Shown here: piece by piece, positions 16,397 to 27,043 of the stretch | Position numbering within the stretch: position 1 is the first letter of the stretch | Layout of the letters: each line of letters starts with the position of its first letter | DNA from: Oxalobacteraceae sp. CFBP 8761 | Lineage (GTDB): Bacteria; Pseudomonadota; Gammaproteobacteria; Burkholderiales; Burkholderiaceae_D | Assembly: GCA_014841595.1 (NCBI GenBank) | Contig: JACYUE010000005.1 | Location: forward strand, 186,001-250,000 | DNA length: 64,000 nucleotides | Direction of reading: 5' to 3' | Position numbers and translations under genes: made by a program | The notes under the pieces: generated by a model | The model's database searches: none | Seen by the model: only the letters and a program-made list of their open reading frames with translations | What the model was told of the DNA's origin: nothing

Positions 16397-17635
16397 ATGG
16401 CACTCAATTACATCTGGACAGGCTTCTTCCTCGTCGGCTTCCTCGCAGCAATGGCGCAGTGGCTCTTCCTCGGCGACACCGAAATCTTCAAGCGCATCAT
16501 CGACGGCACCTTCGATTCAGCCAAGATGGCCGTGATGGACATCGCCCTGCCGCTGGCCGGTGTCATGACGTTCTGGCTCGGGATCATGAATGTCGGTGAA
16601 AAGGCGGGCGCGATCAACCTGTTCGCGCGCGTGATCGGCCCGTTCTTTTCGCGCATCTTCCCCGGTGTGCCGCGCAACCACCCGGCCAACGGCCACATGG
16701 TGATGAACTTCTCGGCCAATATGCTGGGCCTCGACAACGCTGCCACGCCGTTCGGCCTGAAGGCCATGGAAAGCCTGCAGTCGCTCAACCCCAACAAGGA
16801 TGAAGCGACCGATGCGCAGCTGATGTTCCTGGTGATCCAGACCTCGGGCCTGACGATTATTCCGCTGGCAGTGATGGCCCAGCGCGCGGTGCTGGGCGCG
16901 GCCAACCCGGCCGACATCTTCATCCCGACCCTGATCGCGACCTACACCGCCACCATCTTCAGCATCATCATGGTCGGCCTGCGCCAGCGCATCAACCTGT
17001 TCGACCCGGTGATCTTCGCCTGGATCGGCGGTACCGCGGCGCTGATCGCGTCGATGGTCCTCTCCTTCACCTACTTCCTCGACAAGACGCAGATCCAGCT
17101 GGTGTCGTCGGTTGCCGCCAACCTGGTGCTGTTCGGCGTCATTGCGGCCTTCATGACCGGGGCGCTGCGCAAGAAGGTCAATGTGTTCGAAGCCTTCATC
17201 GAAGGCGCCAAGGGCGGCGTCGAAACGTCCATCAAGATCATCCCCTACCTGGTCGGCATGATCGTGGCGATCAGCGTGGTGCGCAACTCGGGCATCCTGG
17301 GCATGGTCACGAGCGGCTTCGCGTGGGTGTTTGCCGCGCTGGGCCTGCAGACCGATTTCGTCGGCGCGCTGCCGACCGCGCTCATGAAATCGCTCTCGGG
17401 CAGCGGCGCGCGCGCCATGATGATCGATGCGATCAAGACCTATGGCGTGGATTCGTTCGTCGGCCGCCTGGCCAGCATCATGCAGGGCGCGTCGGACACC
17501 ACGTTCTACATCATCGCGCTGTATTTCGGCTCGGTCGGCATCCGCAAGACGCGCTATGCAGTCAGCTATGGCCTGCTGGCCGATCTGGTCGGCATCATCG
17601 CCGCGATCTTCGTCGCCTATCTCTTCTTCGGTTAA
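16397..17635 (+). CDS. fused SpmA-SpmB (nucleoside-recognition Gate-domain) membrane protein
   Basis: 412 residues and very hydrophobic. The N-terminal half matches SpmA: MDIALPLAGVMTFWLGIMNV, then HMVMNFSANMLGLDNAATPFG. The C-terminal half matches SpmB: GAKGGVETSIKIIPYLVGMIVAI, LSGSGARAMMIDAI and GASDTTFYI. In Bacillus subtilis the two halves are separate genes in the dacB-spmA-spmB operon needed for normal spore cortex. Here the pair is fused and followed 10 bases later by a DD-peptidase gene in a bacterium that does not sporulate. No strong ribosome-binding site precedes ATG 16397. Transport or envelope role not established. Confidence 0.88.
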   Translation: MALNYIWTGFFLVGFLAAMAQWLFLGDTEIFKRIIDGTFDSAKMAVMDIALPLAGVMTFWLGIMNVGEKAGAINLFARVIGPFFSRIFPGVPRNHPANGHMVMNFSANMLGLDNAATPFGLKAMESLQSLNPNKDEATDAQLMFLVIQTSGLTIIPLAVMAQRAVLGAANPADIFIPTLIATYTATIFSIIMVGLRQRINLFDPVIFAWIGGTAALIASMVLSFTYFLDKTQIQLVSSVAANLVLFGVIAAFMTGALRKKVNVFEAFIEGAKGGVETSIKIIPYLVGMIVAISVVRNSGILGMVTSGFAWVFAALGLQTDFVGALPTALMKSLSGSGARAMMIDAIKTYGVDSFVGRLASIMQGASDTTFYIIALYFGSVGIRKTRYAVSYGLLADLVGIIAAIFVAYLFFG

Positions 17636-17645
17636 GGATTCACGC

Positions 17646-19121
17646 ATGTTCAAACGCGCCACCCTCGTCCTGTCGCTGCTGTGCGCCACGTCGCTCGCCC
17701 AGGCCCAGCTACCGGCGCCGGTGGCGCAGCTGATGCAGCAAAGCGGCATCGCAGCCAGCGAAGTGGGCCTGCTCGTGCTGCGCGGCGACGCGGCCGTGCT
17801 GTCGCACCAGGCAGCGCTGCCGATGCAGCCGGCGTCCACGATCAAGCTGGTGACGACGCTGATCGGCCTCGAGCGGCTTGGCCCCACGTTCCGCGGCCGC
17901 ACCGAACTGCGGACGACCGGGGATGTGAAAGACGGTGTGCTGCGCGGCAGCCTGTACGTCAAGGGCGGCGCCGATGCGGACCTGGCTGGCGAACACCTCG
18001 AAGCCATGCTGCGCGCGCTGCGCTACCAGGGCATCGAGCGCATCGAGGGCGACCTGGTGCTCGATCGCAGCCTGTTCCAGCCGGCGCGGCCGGATGTCGG
18101 CCTGCCGCCGTTCGACGAGTCGCCCGACGCGTATTACAACGTGATTCCCGACGCCCTCCTCCTCAACAAGAACATGCTGCAGCTCGACATGCGCGCGACC
18201 GGCGCCACCCTGCAACTGCGCATGTACCCGGAGCTCGAACGTGTCTCGGTCACGTCGGCGATGACGCTGGTCGAGCGCGATTGCGCGAAGTGGGAAGACG
18301 GCTGGCAGCTGCCCGAGACGCGGCGCGCGCCGGATGGCCGCATCGAGGTGGTCTTGCGCGGCACCTTCCCAAAGAACTGCAACCGCAGCTACAGCGTCAA
18401 TGTGCTCGACCGCGACGATTACGTGGGCCGCTTCGTGCGCCGCGCCTGGACCGATCTGGGCGGCACGCTCAGCGGCCGCACGATCACCGGCGCCACGCCA
18501 CTCGATGCGCGCGTGCTGGCCGCGCACGCCGCGCGCGCCTTGCCGGAACTGGTCCGCGACATCAACAAAACATCCGACAACACGCTGGCACGCCTGCTGT
18601 TTCTGAGCCTGGGCAGTCTGCAGGGCGATCCGGTCGACGGCAGCCTGGCGCTGCCGTCCGGCGAGGTCACCACCTTCGCACGCGCCGATGCCGCGGTGCG
18701 CGACTGGCTGCGCGCGCAGCGCATCGACGACACCGGGTTCGTGATCGACAACGGCTCGGGCCTGTCGCGCACCGAGCGCATCAGCGCGCAGCAGATGGGC
18801 AGCCTGCTGCAGGCGGGCTTGAAGAGTCCATGGGCGCCCGAATTTCAGGCCAGCCTGCCGATCGGCGCGGTCGATGGCACCATGCGCCGGCGCTTGGCCG
18901 GCACGCCGGCCGCCGGGCGCGCGCGCCTGAAAACGGGCACGCTGCGCAACGTCACGGCAGTGGCGGGCTACGTACCGGATGCGAATGGCAATCTGTGCGT
19001 GGTGGTGGCGATGGTCAACAGCGAACGGGCCAGCGACGGGCGCGGGCGAGCGGTACTGGATGCACTGGTCGACTGGGTCGCGCGATCGGGAACGACCCAG
19101 GCAGTAGCGACGCAACGTTGA
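17646..19121 (+). CDS. dacB: D-alanyl-D-alanine carboxypeptidase/endopeptidase (PBP4, family S13)
   Basis: 491 residues. A signal peptide (1-20, SLAQA) directs it to the periplasm. All three penicillin-binding motifs are present: SxxK at Ser64-Lys67 (STIK), SxN at Ser310-Asn312 (SDN) and KTG at 429-431. The large insert between SxxK and SxN (about 245 residues) is diagnostic of the S13/PBP4 group. These enzymes trim the terminal D-Ala and cut DD-crosslinks. AAGGA lies 7 bases before ATG 17646 and the gap to the SpmAB gene is 10 bases, so the two form one operon. Confidence 0.93.
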   Translation: MFKRATLVLSLLCATSLAQAQLPAPVAQLMQQSGIAASEVGLLVLRGDAAVLSHQAALPMQPASTIKLVTTLIGLERLGPTFRGRTELRTTGDVKDGVLRGSLYVKGGADADLAGEHLEAMLRALRYQGIERIEGDLVLDRSLFQPARPDVGLPPFDESPDAYYNVIPDALLLNKNMLQLDMRATGATLQLRMYPELERVSVTSAMTLVERDCAKWEDGWQLPETRRAPDGRIEVVLRGTFPKNCNRSYSVNVLDRDDYVGRFVRRAWTDLGGTLSGRTITGATPLDARVLAAHAARALPELVRDINKTSDNTLARLLFLSLGSLQGDPVDGSLALPSGEVTTFARADAAVRDWLRAQRIDDTGFVIDNGSGLSRTERISAQQMGSLLQAGLKSPWAPEFQASLPIGAVDGTMRRRLAGTPAAGRARLKTGTLRNVTAVAGYVPDANGNLCVVVAMVNSERASDGRGRAVLDALVDWVARSGTTQAVATQR

Positions 19122-19358
19122 TATAAACTGACACGGGATTGAACCGGGTTACCTTGCAAAACCAACAAAGTAATTAATGAACTGATACATTTTGTTAGTT
19201 TCAAGTAAGAAAACCTTGTCACAATAGTCATTTGTCCGACGCCGTTACCGGTGATCGGTCCGGCCGGCGCCGACGCCGGATCATCCCGTCCTGTCCGACT
19301 ACCGCCGAATGATGAATCGTGTGTCGCAGGCATCATCACCTGCCGCACTGTTCATCGC

Positions 19359-20498
19359 ATGCACATCCATTACCTGACCGGCGAATTCGCGCGCAGCGCC
19401 AGCGAAACTGCGTTCCTTTCCAGCCAGATCGAACGCACACGGGGCATGCTCGGCTTCACGCTGGTGTTCTGCGTCGTGTTCTTCCTGTGCTTTTTCGTGA
19501 CGGATATCGCGGTGCTGGGCCTGGATGCAGCAGTGCGCGACACGCTGCCGGCACGCCTGCTGGTCGCGGCCAGCGCCGGCACCTGCGCCTGGCTGGCCTA
19601 CCGCCGCCCCCTGTCGATCCGGGCCATGCGCCTGGCGGCGTCGCTGTCCGAAGGCATTGCGCTGTGCTGCTTCATGGTGGTGGCGCTGGCGCGGCCGTAC
19701 GAGGTGCACTGGCATGCGATGTCGATGCTGATCATCCTGGTGGTGATCTACCTGTACATCCCGAACCGCCTTGTCTACTCGACCGCGCTCGGTACCGGCG
19801 CCACGATCGTCTTTCTGGCGCTGGTCACGTTCGTGCTGCCGCCAAGGCCCGTGTCGGACCTGCTCACGATGGGCATGCTGCTCACGATGATCAACACGTT
19901 CGGCATTCTGGCGGCGCGCCGCTACAACCGGGTGGCGCGCGAACAGTTCCGGCTGGAGCTGACACTCAAGCAGATCGCCCAGCGCGACCAGCTCACCTGC
20001 TGCTACAACCGCCACTACCTGCACGATCATCTGCTGGGGCATGAGCTGCAAAGCGCCCGCCATCACCGGCATCCGGTGTCGGTCATCCTGTGCGACATCG
20101 ATCACTTCAAGCGCATCAACGATACCTTCGGCCACCACGAGGGCGATGTCGTGATCCGCACCTTTGCCGGCCTGCTGCACAAGATGGCGCGCAGCGGCGT
20201 CGATGCCGTGGTGCGCTACGGCGGCGAGGAATTCCTGCTGGTCTTGCCCGCCACCGACCTGGCGCAAGGGGCGAAGCTGGCCGAGGACCTGCGCGCGGCG
20301 TTTGCGGCCAACCGGGTCGCGCCGGATGCCGATGGCCCCGGGTTGCAGACCACCGCCAGCTTCGGCCTGGCCACGTACGATTTCGCCCGCGACGACGGCC
20401 ACATCACCTTGCCCGACCTGATCCTGACCGCCGACAAGCTGCTGTACGCGGCCAAGCACAATGGCCGCAACCGGGTCGAAGCGATTGCGATGAACTGA
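19359..20498 (+). CDS. membrane-bound diguanylate cyclase (GGDEF)
   Basis: 379 residues. Residues about 30-190 form five or six membrane helices (LGFTLVFCVVFFLCFFV, MLIILVVIYLYIP, ATIVFLALVTFVL and others). The GGDEF domain follows: LTCCYNRHYLHDHLL, DIDHFKRINDTFGHHEGD and the active loop RYGGEEF. An RxxD inhibitory site is not obvious before the loop. It makes cyclic di-GMP from GTP, and the N-terminal membrane part is likely the sensor. It lies 237 bases after the DD-peptidase gene and convergent with ddpX, so a link to peptidoglycan sensing is only positional. Confidence 0.9.
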   Translation: MHIHYLTGEFARSASETAFLSSQIERTRGMLGFTLVFCVVFFLCFFVTDIAVLGLDAAVRDTLPARLLVAASAGTCAWLAYRRPLSIRAMRLAASLSEGIALCCFMVVALARPYEVHWHAMSMLIILVVIYLYIPNRLVYSTALGTGATIVFLALVTFVLPPRPVSDLLTMGMLLTMINTFGILAARRYNRVAREQFRLELTLKQIAQRDQLTCCYNRHYLHDHLLGHELQSARHHRHPVSVILCDIDHFKRINDTFGHHEGDVVIRTFAGLLHKMARSGVDAVVRYGGEEFLLVLPATDLAQGAKLAEDLRAAFAANRVAPDADGPGLQTTASFGLATYDFARDDGHITLPDLILTADKLLYAAKHNGRNRVEAIAMN

Positions 20499-20501
20499 CG
20501 G

Positions 20502-21113
20502 CTACAGCACGCGCTGGAAGGTGCGCCGCACCCGATCGCGGTCGCCGCAATCGAAGTGCCACCATTCGGTTTTGATGCCCAAAAAGCCTGCCGCCAGCAT
20601 CGCCTTGCGCAGCAGGCGCCGGTTGGCCACCTGCGCTTCGGTGAGGCGACCGGCCAGCACAAACCCTTCTTCGAGCGCCGGATGCGACAGCTCGGTCATG
20701 TCGTCGAAACCGGTGCCCATGTCCAGCTCATGGCCGGCCGCGTCCACCAGCGTCAGGTCCAGCGCCATGCCGTACGAATGGATCGAGCCGCGCGCCGGAT
20801 CGGCCAGGTACAGGCGCAGATCGGTGCCCTCGAGCGCATCCCACAACTGCTGCTGGACGCGCTGCGGCCGCAGTGCATCGAGCACCAGCACCGTCAGGTC
20901 GGGCCGGCGTTCAGCCAGCCACGCCACCACGCGCTCGAGCGCTGCGGCTGCCTGCACATGCAGCCAGGCGCAATCGAACGGCGAATACAGATCGCGCCCG
21001 ACGAAGTTGTTGGTGGTGGCGTAGCGCAGGTCGACCCGGATGCCGGCAATGCTGTCCAGATGCCGGAACGCCGGGCTGGCGGCAATGTCTTCGCTGGCGA
21101 TGAACGCGTGCAT
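20502..21113 (-). CDS. ddpX: D-Ala-D-Ala dipeptidase (M15D, VanX/DdpX family)
   Basis: 203 residues from ATG 21113. The zinc site is complete: SIHSYGMALDLTL supplies the His and Asp ligands and TEWWHFD supplies the catalytic Glu and last His. The RYATTNNFVGRDLY block is typical of the family. The enzyme splits D-Ala-D-Ala into free D-Ala. No signal peptide is visible, so it acts in the cytoplasm on imported dipeptide. It is last in the minus-strand run that begins with murQ and lies 14 bases behind the LysR gene. No vanA/vanH ligase or reductase is nearby, so vancomycin resistance is not implied. Confidence 0.92.
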   Translation of the reverse strand: MHAFIASEDIAASPAFRHLDSIAGIRVDLRYATTNNFVGRDLYSPFDCAWLHVQAAAALERVVAWLAERRPDLTVLVLDALRPQRVQQQLWDALEGTDLRLYLADPARGSIHSYGMALDLTLVDAAGHELDMGTGFDDMTELSHPALEEGFVLAGRLTEAQVANRRLLRKAMLAAGFLGIKTEWWHFDCGDRDRVRRTFQRVL

Positions 21114-21127
21114 GGTGCTGAAGAATC

Positions 21128-22027
21128 CTAGGCTGGTTCGAGACAGGCGCGCGCGGTCGCGCCGATGCAGTTGGCCAGCTCGCGCGCGCCGTGCGACAGC
21201 GGCGCGTGGCTGGCCGTGAGCAGGTACAGGTGCACGGGAATCGACGGCGACCACTGGCGGCACTGCACCTGGTTCGCCGCGGCCGATGCGGCCGTGAACG
21301 GATCGACCACCGCAGTGCCGGCGCCGGCTTCAACCAGCGAGCGGGCGATCTGGTACGTCTGCACCACGGTGCGAAACACCGGTTGCACGCCCTGCGCTTC
21401 GCAGGCTGCCATCACCATCTCACCCAGCGGATCGCGGTCGGCCATGCCGATCAGTTCACCCGTCAAGCCGTCGGCCGCGATCGGCGTGCGGCATTCGGCG
21501 TCACTCCAGGTGCCGCGCGGCGCCATCACCGTCAGCAGGCCATGCGCGATCGGCTCGGCCACGATGCCGGGATGGCGCGGATCCTGCAACGACAGGCCCA
21601 CATCGGCTTCGCCCAGGCGCAGTGCATTGACGATTTCGCTCGTGTGGTGCGTTGCCAGCTCGCACCGTGTTTCAGGGAACGCGCGGCGCCAGGCGGTCAT
21701 CCCGGCCGGCAGCACGCTGACCGCAATGGTCGGCGTGGACACCAGGCGCACGGTTTCCACCGCCCGGCCCTTCAGGCTCGCGGCCAGACGGCGGATGCCC
21801 TGCAGGTCGCGATGAAGCTTTTCCGTTTCGATGAACAGGCGGTGCGCTTCCGGCTTGGGATACAGCTTGCCGCGCACGCGCTCGAACAGCGGCATGCCCA
21901 GTTGCAGCTCGGCGTGCTGCAGCACCTTGGTCACGGCCGGCTGCGAGATATGCAGCACCTGGGCGGCGCCACTGATGGTGCCGACCTGCATGATGGCGTG
22001 GAATACTTCGATATGGCGCAGACGCAT
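21128..22027 (-). CDS. LysR-type transcriptional regulator
   Basis: 299 residues. The HTH occupies residues 1-60 (IEVFHAIMQVGTISGAAQVL, then SQPAVTKVLQHAE), followed by the periplasmic-binding-like effector domain. It lies in the same direction between amiD (23-base gap) and ddpX (14-base gap), which is unusual because LysR genes are more often divergent from their targets. It may adjust the downstream ddpX alone. The effector is unknown; a D-amino acid or murein peptide would suit the context. Confidence 0.85.
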   Translation of the reverse strand: MRLRHIEVFHAIMQVGTISGAAQVLHISQPAVTKVLQHAELQLGMPLFERVRGKLYPKPEAHRLFIETEKLHRDLQGIRRLAASLKGRAVETVRLVSTPTIAVSVLPAGMTAWRRAFPETRCELATHHTSEIVNALRLGEADVGLSLQDPRHPGIVAEPIAHGLLTVMAPRGTWSDAECRTPIAADGLTGELIGMADRDPLGEMVMAACEAQGVQPVFRTVVQTYQIARSLVEAGAGTAVVDPFTAASAAANQVQCRQWSPSIPVHLYLLTASHAPLSHGARELANCIGATARACLEPA

Positions 22028-22050
22028 CGCTTATCCCCCAATTGCCGCCA

Positions 22051-23045
<995 letters not shown>

Positions 23046-23049
<4 letters not shown>

Positions 23050-24014
23050 GGGGATTCCTCGTTGATGTTCTTGTTGGTTGCACGCGCCGGTGGCGTGGCG
23101 GCCGGTTGCAATGCCAGCCGCGCGGCGCCGTGATGGGCGCGCAGGCCGGTCTGCGTGAGCTCCAGCCCGGCCGGCAGCGCGGCGCGCATCGTCTCGATGA
23201 TCAGGGGGTGCAGTTCGCTGGCACGGCCGGCCAGCACCACCGGGCGCGGACCGAAACGGCGCGTGAGCGCCAGCGCCAGGCGCGCCAGTTCCAGGCCGGC
23301 TTCGCTCAGGATCGTGGCGGCGGCCGGATCGCGCTCAGCGCTGGCGGCAACGGCCAGCGCCAGCTTGCCGATCGCGCCGCGCTCGCCGTGATAGATGAAC
23401 TGGCGCGATACATTCCAGTCGGCGCCGCCGATGTGCTCGAACACGGCCTGCGCCAGCGGCGAATCGCGCCAGCAGCCGGGCTGCTCGTCTTCGTTGCGCC
23501 AGATGTGGCGCAGCGCTTCGCGCGCGATCCAGAAGCCCCCGCCGCCATCGTCGAGCAGCACGCCGCGCCCACCGGCGCGGTGGAACACGTGATCGGCGTC
23601 GATGTAAGCGCCGATCGAGCCGGTGCCCGCGTAGACGAGGTAGCCGGCGCCGGGCACGAAGTTGGCGCGATACGCCAGTTCGATATCGTTGGACAGCGTG
23701 ACCGCGCTGGGCGCGACGCCCAGCAACTGGGCCAGCCAGGCTTGCAGCAGTTCGTCGTCACCGCCAAACCCCGTCAGGCCGGCCTGGATGCGCAGCGGAC
23801 TGGCATGTGCAAGCACGGCCGCCGCCAGTTCTTCCAGGCTCGCGCGCACCGCTGCGCGCCCGTCCGATGTGGCCATCTGCAGCGCCGACAGGCCTGCGAC
23901 CACGCCGTCGGCCAGGATGGCGCCGCCGGGGGCCGCCAGCGCCCAGCGCGTCTCGGTGCCGCCAGCGTCGATCCCCAGGCCAAACCCGCTCACGTTGTCA
24001 CGATCAGATGACAT
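23046..24014 (-). CDS. BadF/BadG/BcrA-family amino-sugar kinase (GlcNAc or MurNAc kinase)
   Basis: 322 residues from ATG 24014; an in-frame GTG at 24026 lies over the likely ribosome-binding site GAGGTGG. The ASKHA-type ATPase motifs are LGIDAGGTETRWAL at the N-terminus and LVYAGTGSIGAYI around residue 118, with a sugar-site LLDDGGGGFWIAREAL. Known members phosphorylate GlcNAc, GlcN or, in Clostridium MurK, both GlcNAc and MurNAc. Because murQ (substrate MurNAc-6-phosphate) is in the same operon and no PTS gene is seen, a MurK-like activity is the most economical reading. Confidence 0.85.
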
Positions 24015-24050
24015 CACAAAATCCACCTCTAAAACCCGATGCTACCTGCA

Positions 24051-25640
24051 TTACGCTTTGCCCCATACCCGCACCCGTGCGCCCTCGTTGCCCAGGCGGT
24101 CGACGGCGCTGACCACCACGATCTCGGCTGCGCCCAGCGTCGCGTCATCCGGCACCGACCAGGCCACGCGCACCGCCGGGACCACGGCGAAGCGCCATTG
24201 CCCGCCGTGGCGCGACCAGACCGCATACAGCGCGTTGGCCTTGCCCGCCTTGAGCGTCAGGTCGACCGAGCGCGCGCGGCGCGATGCCCCCACCAGCGGC
24301 GTACCGGGCCGCTCGTTGCCCAGCCACGTCGTGGCCGGCACCAGCGCCTGCCCGGCGTAGCGGGTCGTGCGCAGCTGGTCGGCGATGCCTTTGCGGTTCT
24401 GCATCAGGGCCACCATGCTGAAGTGGACGTGGCCGGTGGCCAGCGGCCGCGTACGGGTCACGTCGACCTGGGCCAGCACCTCCTGCGGCTCGTAGCCCTT
24501 GGTCGCCGCGCCGATGCGGCTGGTGAACAGGCCCGGCCAGATGTGGCGGCGCTGCGGATTTTGCCTGATCCAGTAATCGAGCAGCACGTCGTAGGCCTGG
24601 CCCGGCGGCTTGATCGGCCAGTACAGCTGCGGCACGAAGTAATCGACCCAGCCTTTTTCGAGCCACAGCTCGGCGTCGGCATACAGCTTGTCGTACTGCG
24701 AAAAACCAACGATGCCGGGCGGGCGACGGTCCGGGCGGCCCAGGCCGAAGGGGCTGATGCCAAAGCGCACCCAGCTCTTTTCGGCGTGGATCCCCTTGTA
24801 CATCGCTTCGATCAGGCGGTTGACGTTGTCGCGGCGCCAGTTGGCGCGATCGAGCTGGCCGCCGCCGGCCAGGTAGCGGTGCCAGGCCGGATCGTCCGGG
24901 AAGTCCAGTTCGCGGCTGCCGGCACGGCCGTCGAGGGCCGCCGCGTTGCCGGCCATCTGCGGCGCGGCATCGATCGGGTACGGATAAAAGTAATCGTCGA
25001 TGTGCACGCCGTCGATGTCGTAGCGGCGCACGACGTCGAGGATCACGTCGAGCGTCTGCTTGACGGCGGCCGGCTCGCCCGGGTCCATCCACATGAATTT
25101 GCCGTAGCGTTTGACGACGGCCGGGTTGGTGTTGGTGATGTGGTTTGGCGCCGACTGGCCGCGCGACGCGTCCATGCGCGCGCGGTAGGGATTGAACCAG
25201 GCGTGCAGCTCGATGCCGCGCGCATGCGCCTCGGTGATCCAGTACGCGAGCGGATCGTAGAACGGTTGCGGCGCCTTGCCCTGGATCCCGCTCAGGTATT
25301 CGGTCCAGGGCTCGAGGTTCGACGGATAGATGGTGTCGGCGGCCGGGCGCACCTGCAGCACGATCGCGTTCAGGTTCATGGCCTGGGCGCGGTCGAGGAT
25401 GGCCAGGACTTCCTGCTGCTGCTTGGCGGCGCTCAGGTTCGGTCGGCTGGGCCAGTCGATATTGGCGACCGTGGACACCCAGGCGGCGCGAAACTCGCGC
25501 GGCGCGGCCGGCGGCTCATTGCCGCCGATGAAAGTCGTGGCGCCAGGCTTGGTGGGCTTGGTGCCGCAGGCCGCCAGGCCCAGGGCGACGGCGCTGGCCA
25601 TGCCGAGCGTGAAAGTGCGTTTGTTCAGGTTGGGAAGCAA
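24051..25640 (-). CDS. glycan-strand hydrolase, DigH-like (DUF187/GHL10) lipoprotein
   Basis: 529 residues. I start at TTG 25640 because AAGGAG lies 7 bases upstream and the reading gives a proper lipoprotein leader (MLPNLNKRTF...LGLAAC, lipidated Cys at about residue 24). The frame is open upstream but has no signal there. The body is of the DUF187 glycosidase family: EFRAAWVSTVANIDWPS, VLQVRPAADTIYPS, GIELHAWFNPYR, DIDGVHIDDYFYPYP and FGISPFG. E. coli DigH of this family cleaves glycan strands already stripped of peptides by amidases, and an amidase gene (amiD) is two genes away in this operon. Confidence 0.85.
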   Translation of the reverse strand: MLPNLNKRTFTLGMASAVALGLAACGTKPTKPGATTFIGGNEPPAAPREFRAAWVSTVANIDWPSRPNLSAAKQQQEVLAILDRAQAMNLNAIVLQVRPAADTIYPSNLEPWTEYLSGIQGKAPQPFYDPLAYWITEAHARGIELHAWFNPYRARMDASRGQSAPNHITNTNPAVVKRYGKFMWMDPGEPAAVKQTLDVILDVVRRYDIDGVHIDDYFYPYPIDAAPQMAGNAAALDGRAGSRELDFPDDPAWHRYLAGGGQLDRANWRRDNVNRLIEAMYKGIHAEKSWVRFGISPFGLGRPDRRPPGIVGFSQYDKLYADAELWLEKGWVDYFVPQLYWPIKPPGQAYDVLLDYWIRQNPQRRHIWPGLFTSRIGAATKGYEPQEVLAQVDVTRTRPLATGHVHFSMVALMQNRKGIADQLRTTRYAGQALVPATTWLGNERPGTPLVGASRRARSVDLTLKAGKANALYAVWSRHGGQWRFAVVPAVRVAWSVPDDATLGAAEIVVVSAVDRLGNEGARVRVWGKA

Positions 25641-25729
25641 AAAAGAACTCCTTGATGTTGCTGTACCGGAGGTTGACGCTTCGCGCCGGCGCCACGTCGG
25701 GCGCGGCAGCGCGGGCGTCAGCCGTCCGC

Positions 25730-26995
25730 TTATTTTTTTCCGAATTCCGGATCGATCTTGACGAGCGCCGCCACGATGAAGGCGGGAATGGTCGCAAGAC
25801 AGGTCCAGATGAAGAAGTGCTGGTAGCCGAGGTATTCCTGCAGGTCGCCGCTCCACATGCCGGGCACCATCATCCCGAGCGCCATCAGGCCCGTGCAGAT
25901 CGCGTAATGCGCGGTCTTGTTCGGGCCATCGGCCACCATGATCATGTACATCATCATTGCCGTAAAGCCGAAACCGTAGCCGAACTGCTCGAGCGCGAGG
26001 AAGGCGGACACGATCATCAGATCGGTCGGCTGGGTTTGCGACAGGTAGACGAAGACCAGGTCAGGCACGTGGATCGCGAACACCATGACCCACAGGCAGC
26101 GCTTGAGGCCCACGCGTGAAATCAGCCAGCCGCCGGCCAGGCCGCCCAGCGTCAGGGCGATGATGCCGACCGTGCCATAGGCGATGCCGTATTCGGCGGT
26201 CGTCAAACCCAGACCGCCGGCGCTGATGGGGTCCTTCAAAAATGGCGCGACGAGTTTGAGCAGCTGCGCTTCACCGAGGCGGAACGTGAGGATGAACGCA
26301 ACGATCATCCAGATATCGCGCTTCTTGAAAAAGGCGACGAAGGTGCCGATGAAGTCGCGCAGCGGATTGTCGCTCTTGGCGACGGCGTGGTCATCCTCCG
26401 GCACCGGCAGCGCCCACTGGTGCCACGCAAAGGCGGCGAAGAACAGGCCGGCCAGCACGTAGAACACGATCGACCAGGCCTGGCGCACGTCGCCCAGGCT
26501 CACGGCCAGATAACCGGCCAGCACCACGAGCGGGCCCTGTCCGAACAACGTGGCCAGGCGATAAAAGGTGCTGCGCACGCCGACGAACGCGGCCTGCTGC
26601 TTCTGGCGCAGGCCCAGCATGTAGAAGCCGTCAGCGGAGATGTCGTGGGTGGCGGAGCTGAATGCCATGATCCACAGCACGGCCAGGCTGACGACGAAGA
26701 AGGTGGGCAGGTGCAGCACGGTGCCCACCGCAATGAGCGAGCCGCCGACGGCCAGTTGCAGCAGCACGGTCCAGCGGCGCTTGGTGCCGAACATGTCAAC
26801 GATCGGGGACCACAGCGGCTTGATCACCCACGGCAGGTACAGCAGGCTCGTATAGAAGGCGATGTCGGAATTGGAAATCCCCATGTCCTTGTACATGATG
26901 ACCGACAGGCTCATCACGACGACATACGGAATCGCCTGGGCAAAATACAGGGACGGCACCCACAGCCACGGGCTGTTCGCTTGCGGTTTTTGCAT
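25730..26995 (-). CDS. MFS permease of the AmpG type
   Basis: 421 residues with about 12 membrane helices. The AmpG-like opening is PSLYFAQAIPYVVVMSLSVIMYKDMG, followed by FYTSLLYLPWVIKPLWSPIVDMFG. The SATHDISADGFYML segment corresponds to the conserved region of muropeptide permeases. E. coli AmpG imports GlcNAc-anhydroMurNAc muropeptides into the cytoplasm. It sits 48 bases behind murQ in the same operon. It is shorter than E. coli AmpG, and the exact cargo (disaccharide or free MurNAc) is open. Confidence 0.85.
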   Translation of the reverse strand: MQKPQANSPWLWVPSLYFAQAIPYVVVMSLSVIMYKDMGISNSDIAFYTSLLYLPWVIKPLWSPIVDMFGTKRRWTVLLQLAVGGSLIAVGTVLHLPTFFVVSLAVLWIMAFSSATHDISADGFYMLGLRQKQQAAFVGVRSTFYRLATLFGQGPLVVLAGYLAVSLGDVRQAWSIVFYVLAGLFFAAFAWHQWALPVPEDDHAVAKSDNPLRDFIGTFVAFFKKRDIWMIVAFILTFRLGEAQLLKLVAPFLKDPISAGGLGLTTAEYGIAYGTVGIIALTLGGLAGGWLISRVGLKRCLWVMVFAIHVPDLVFVYLSQTQPTDLMIVSAFLALEQFGYGFGFTAMMMYMIMVADGPNKTAHYAICTGLMALGMMVPGMWSGDLQEYLGYQHFFIWTCLATIPAFIVAALVKIDPEFGKK

Positions 26996-27043
26996 GACTC
27001 TTTCGTGCGTCGTGCAGGCCGGTGCTGCTGAAAGGGCGCGTGC

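Noticed and set aside
20502..21113. Vancomycin-resistance vanX cluster
   Set aside because: No vanH, vanA or vanS/R genes; the neighbours are peptidoglycan salvage genes and the host is Gram-negative.
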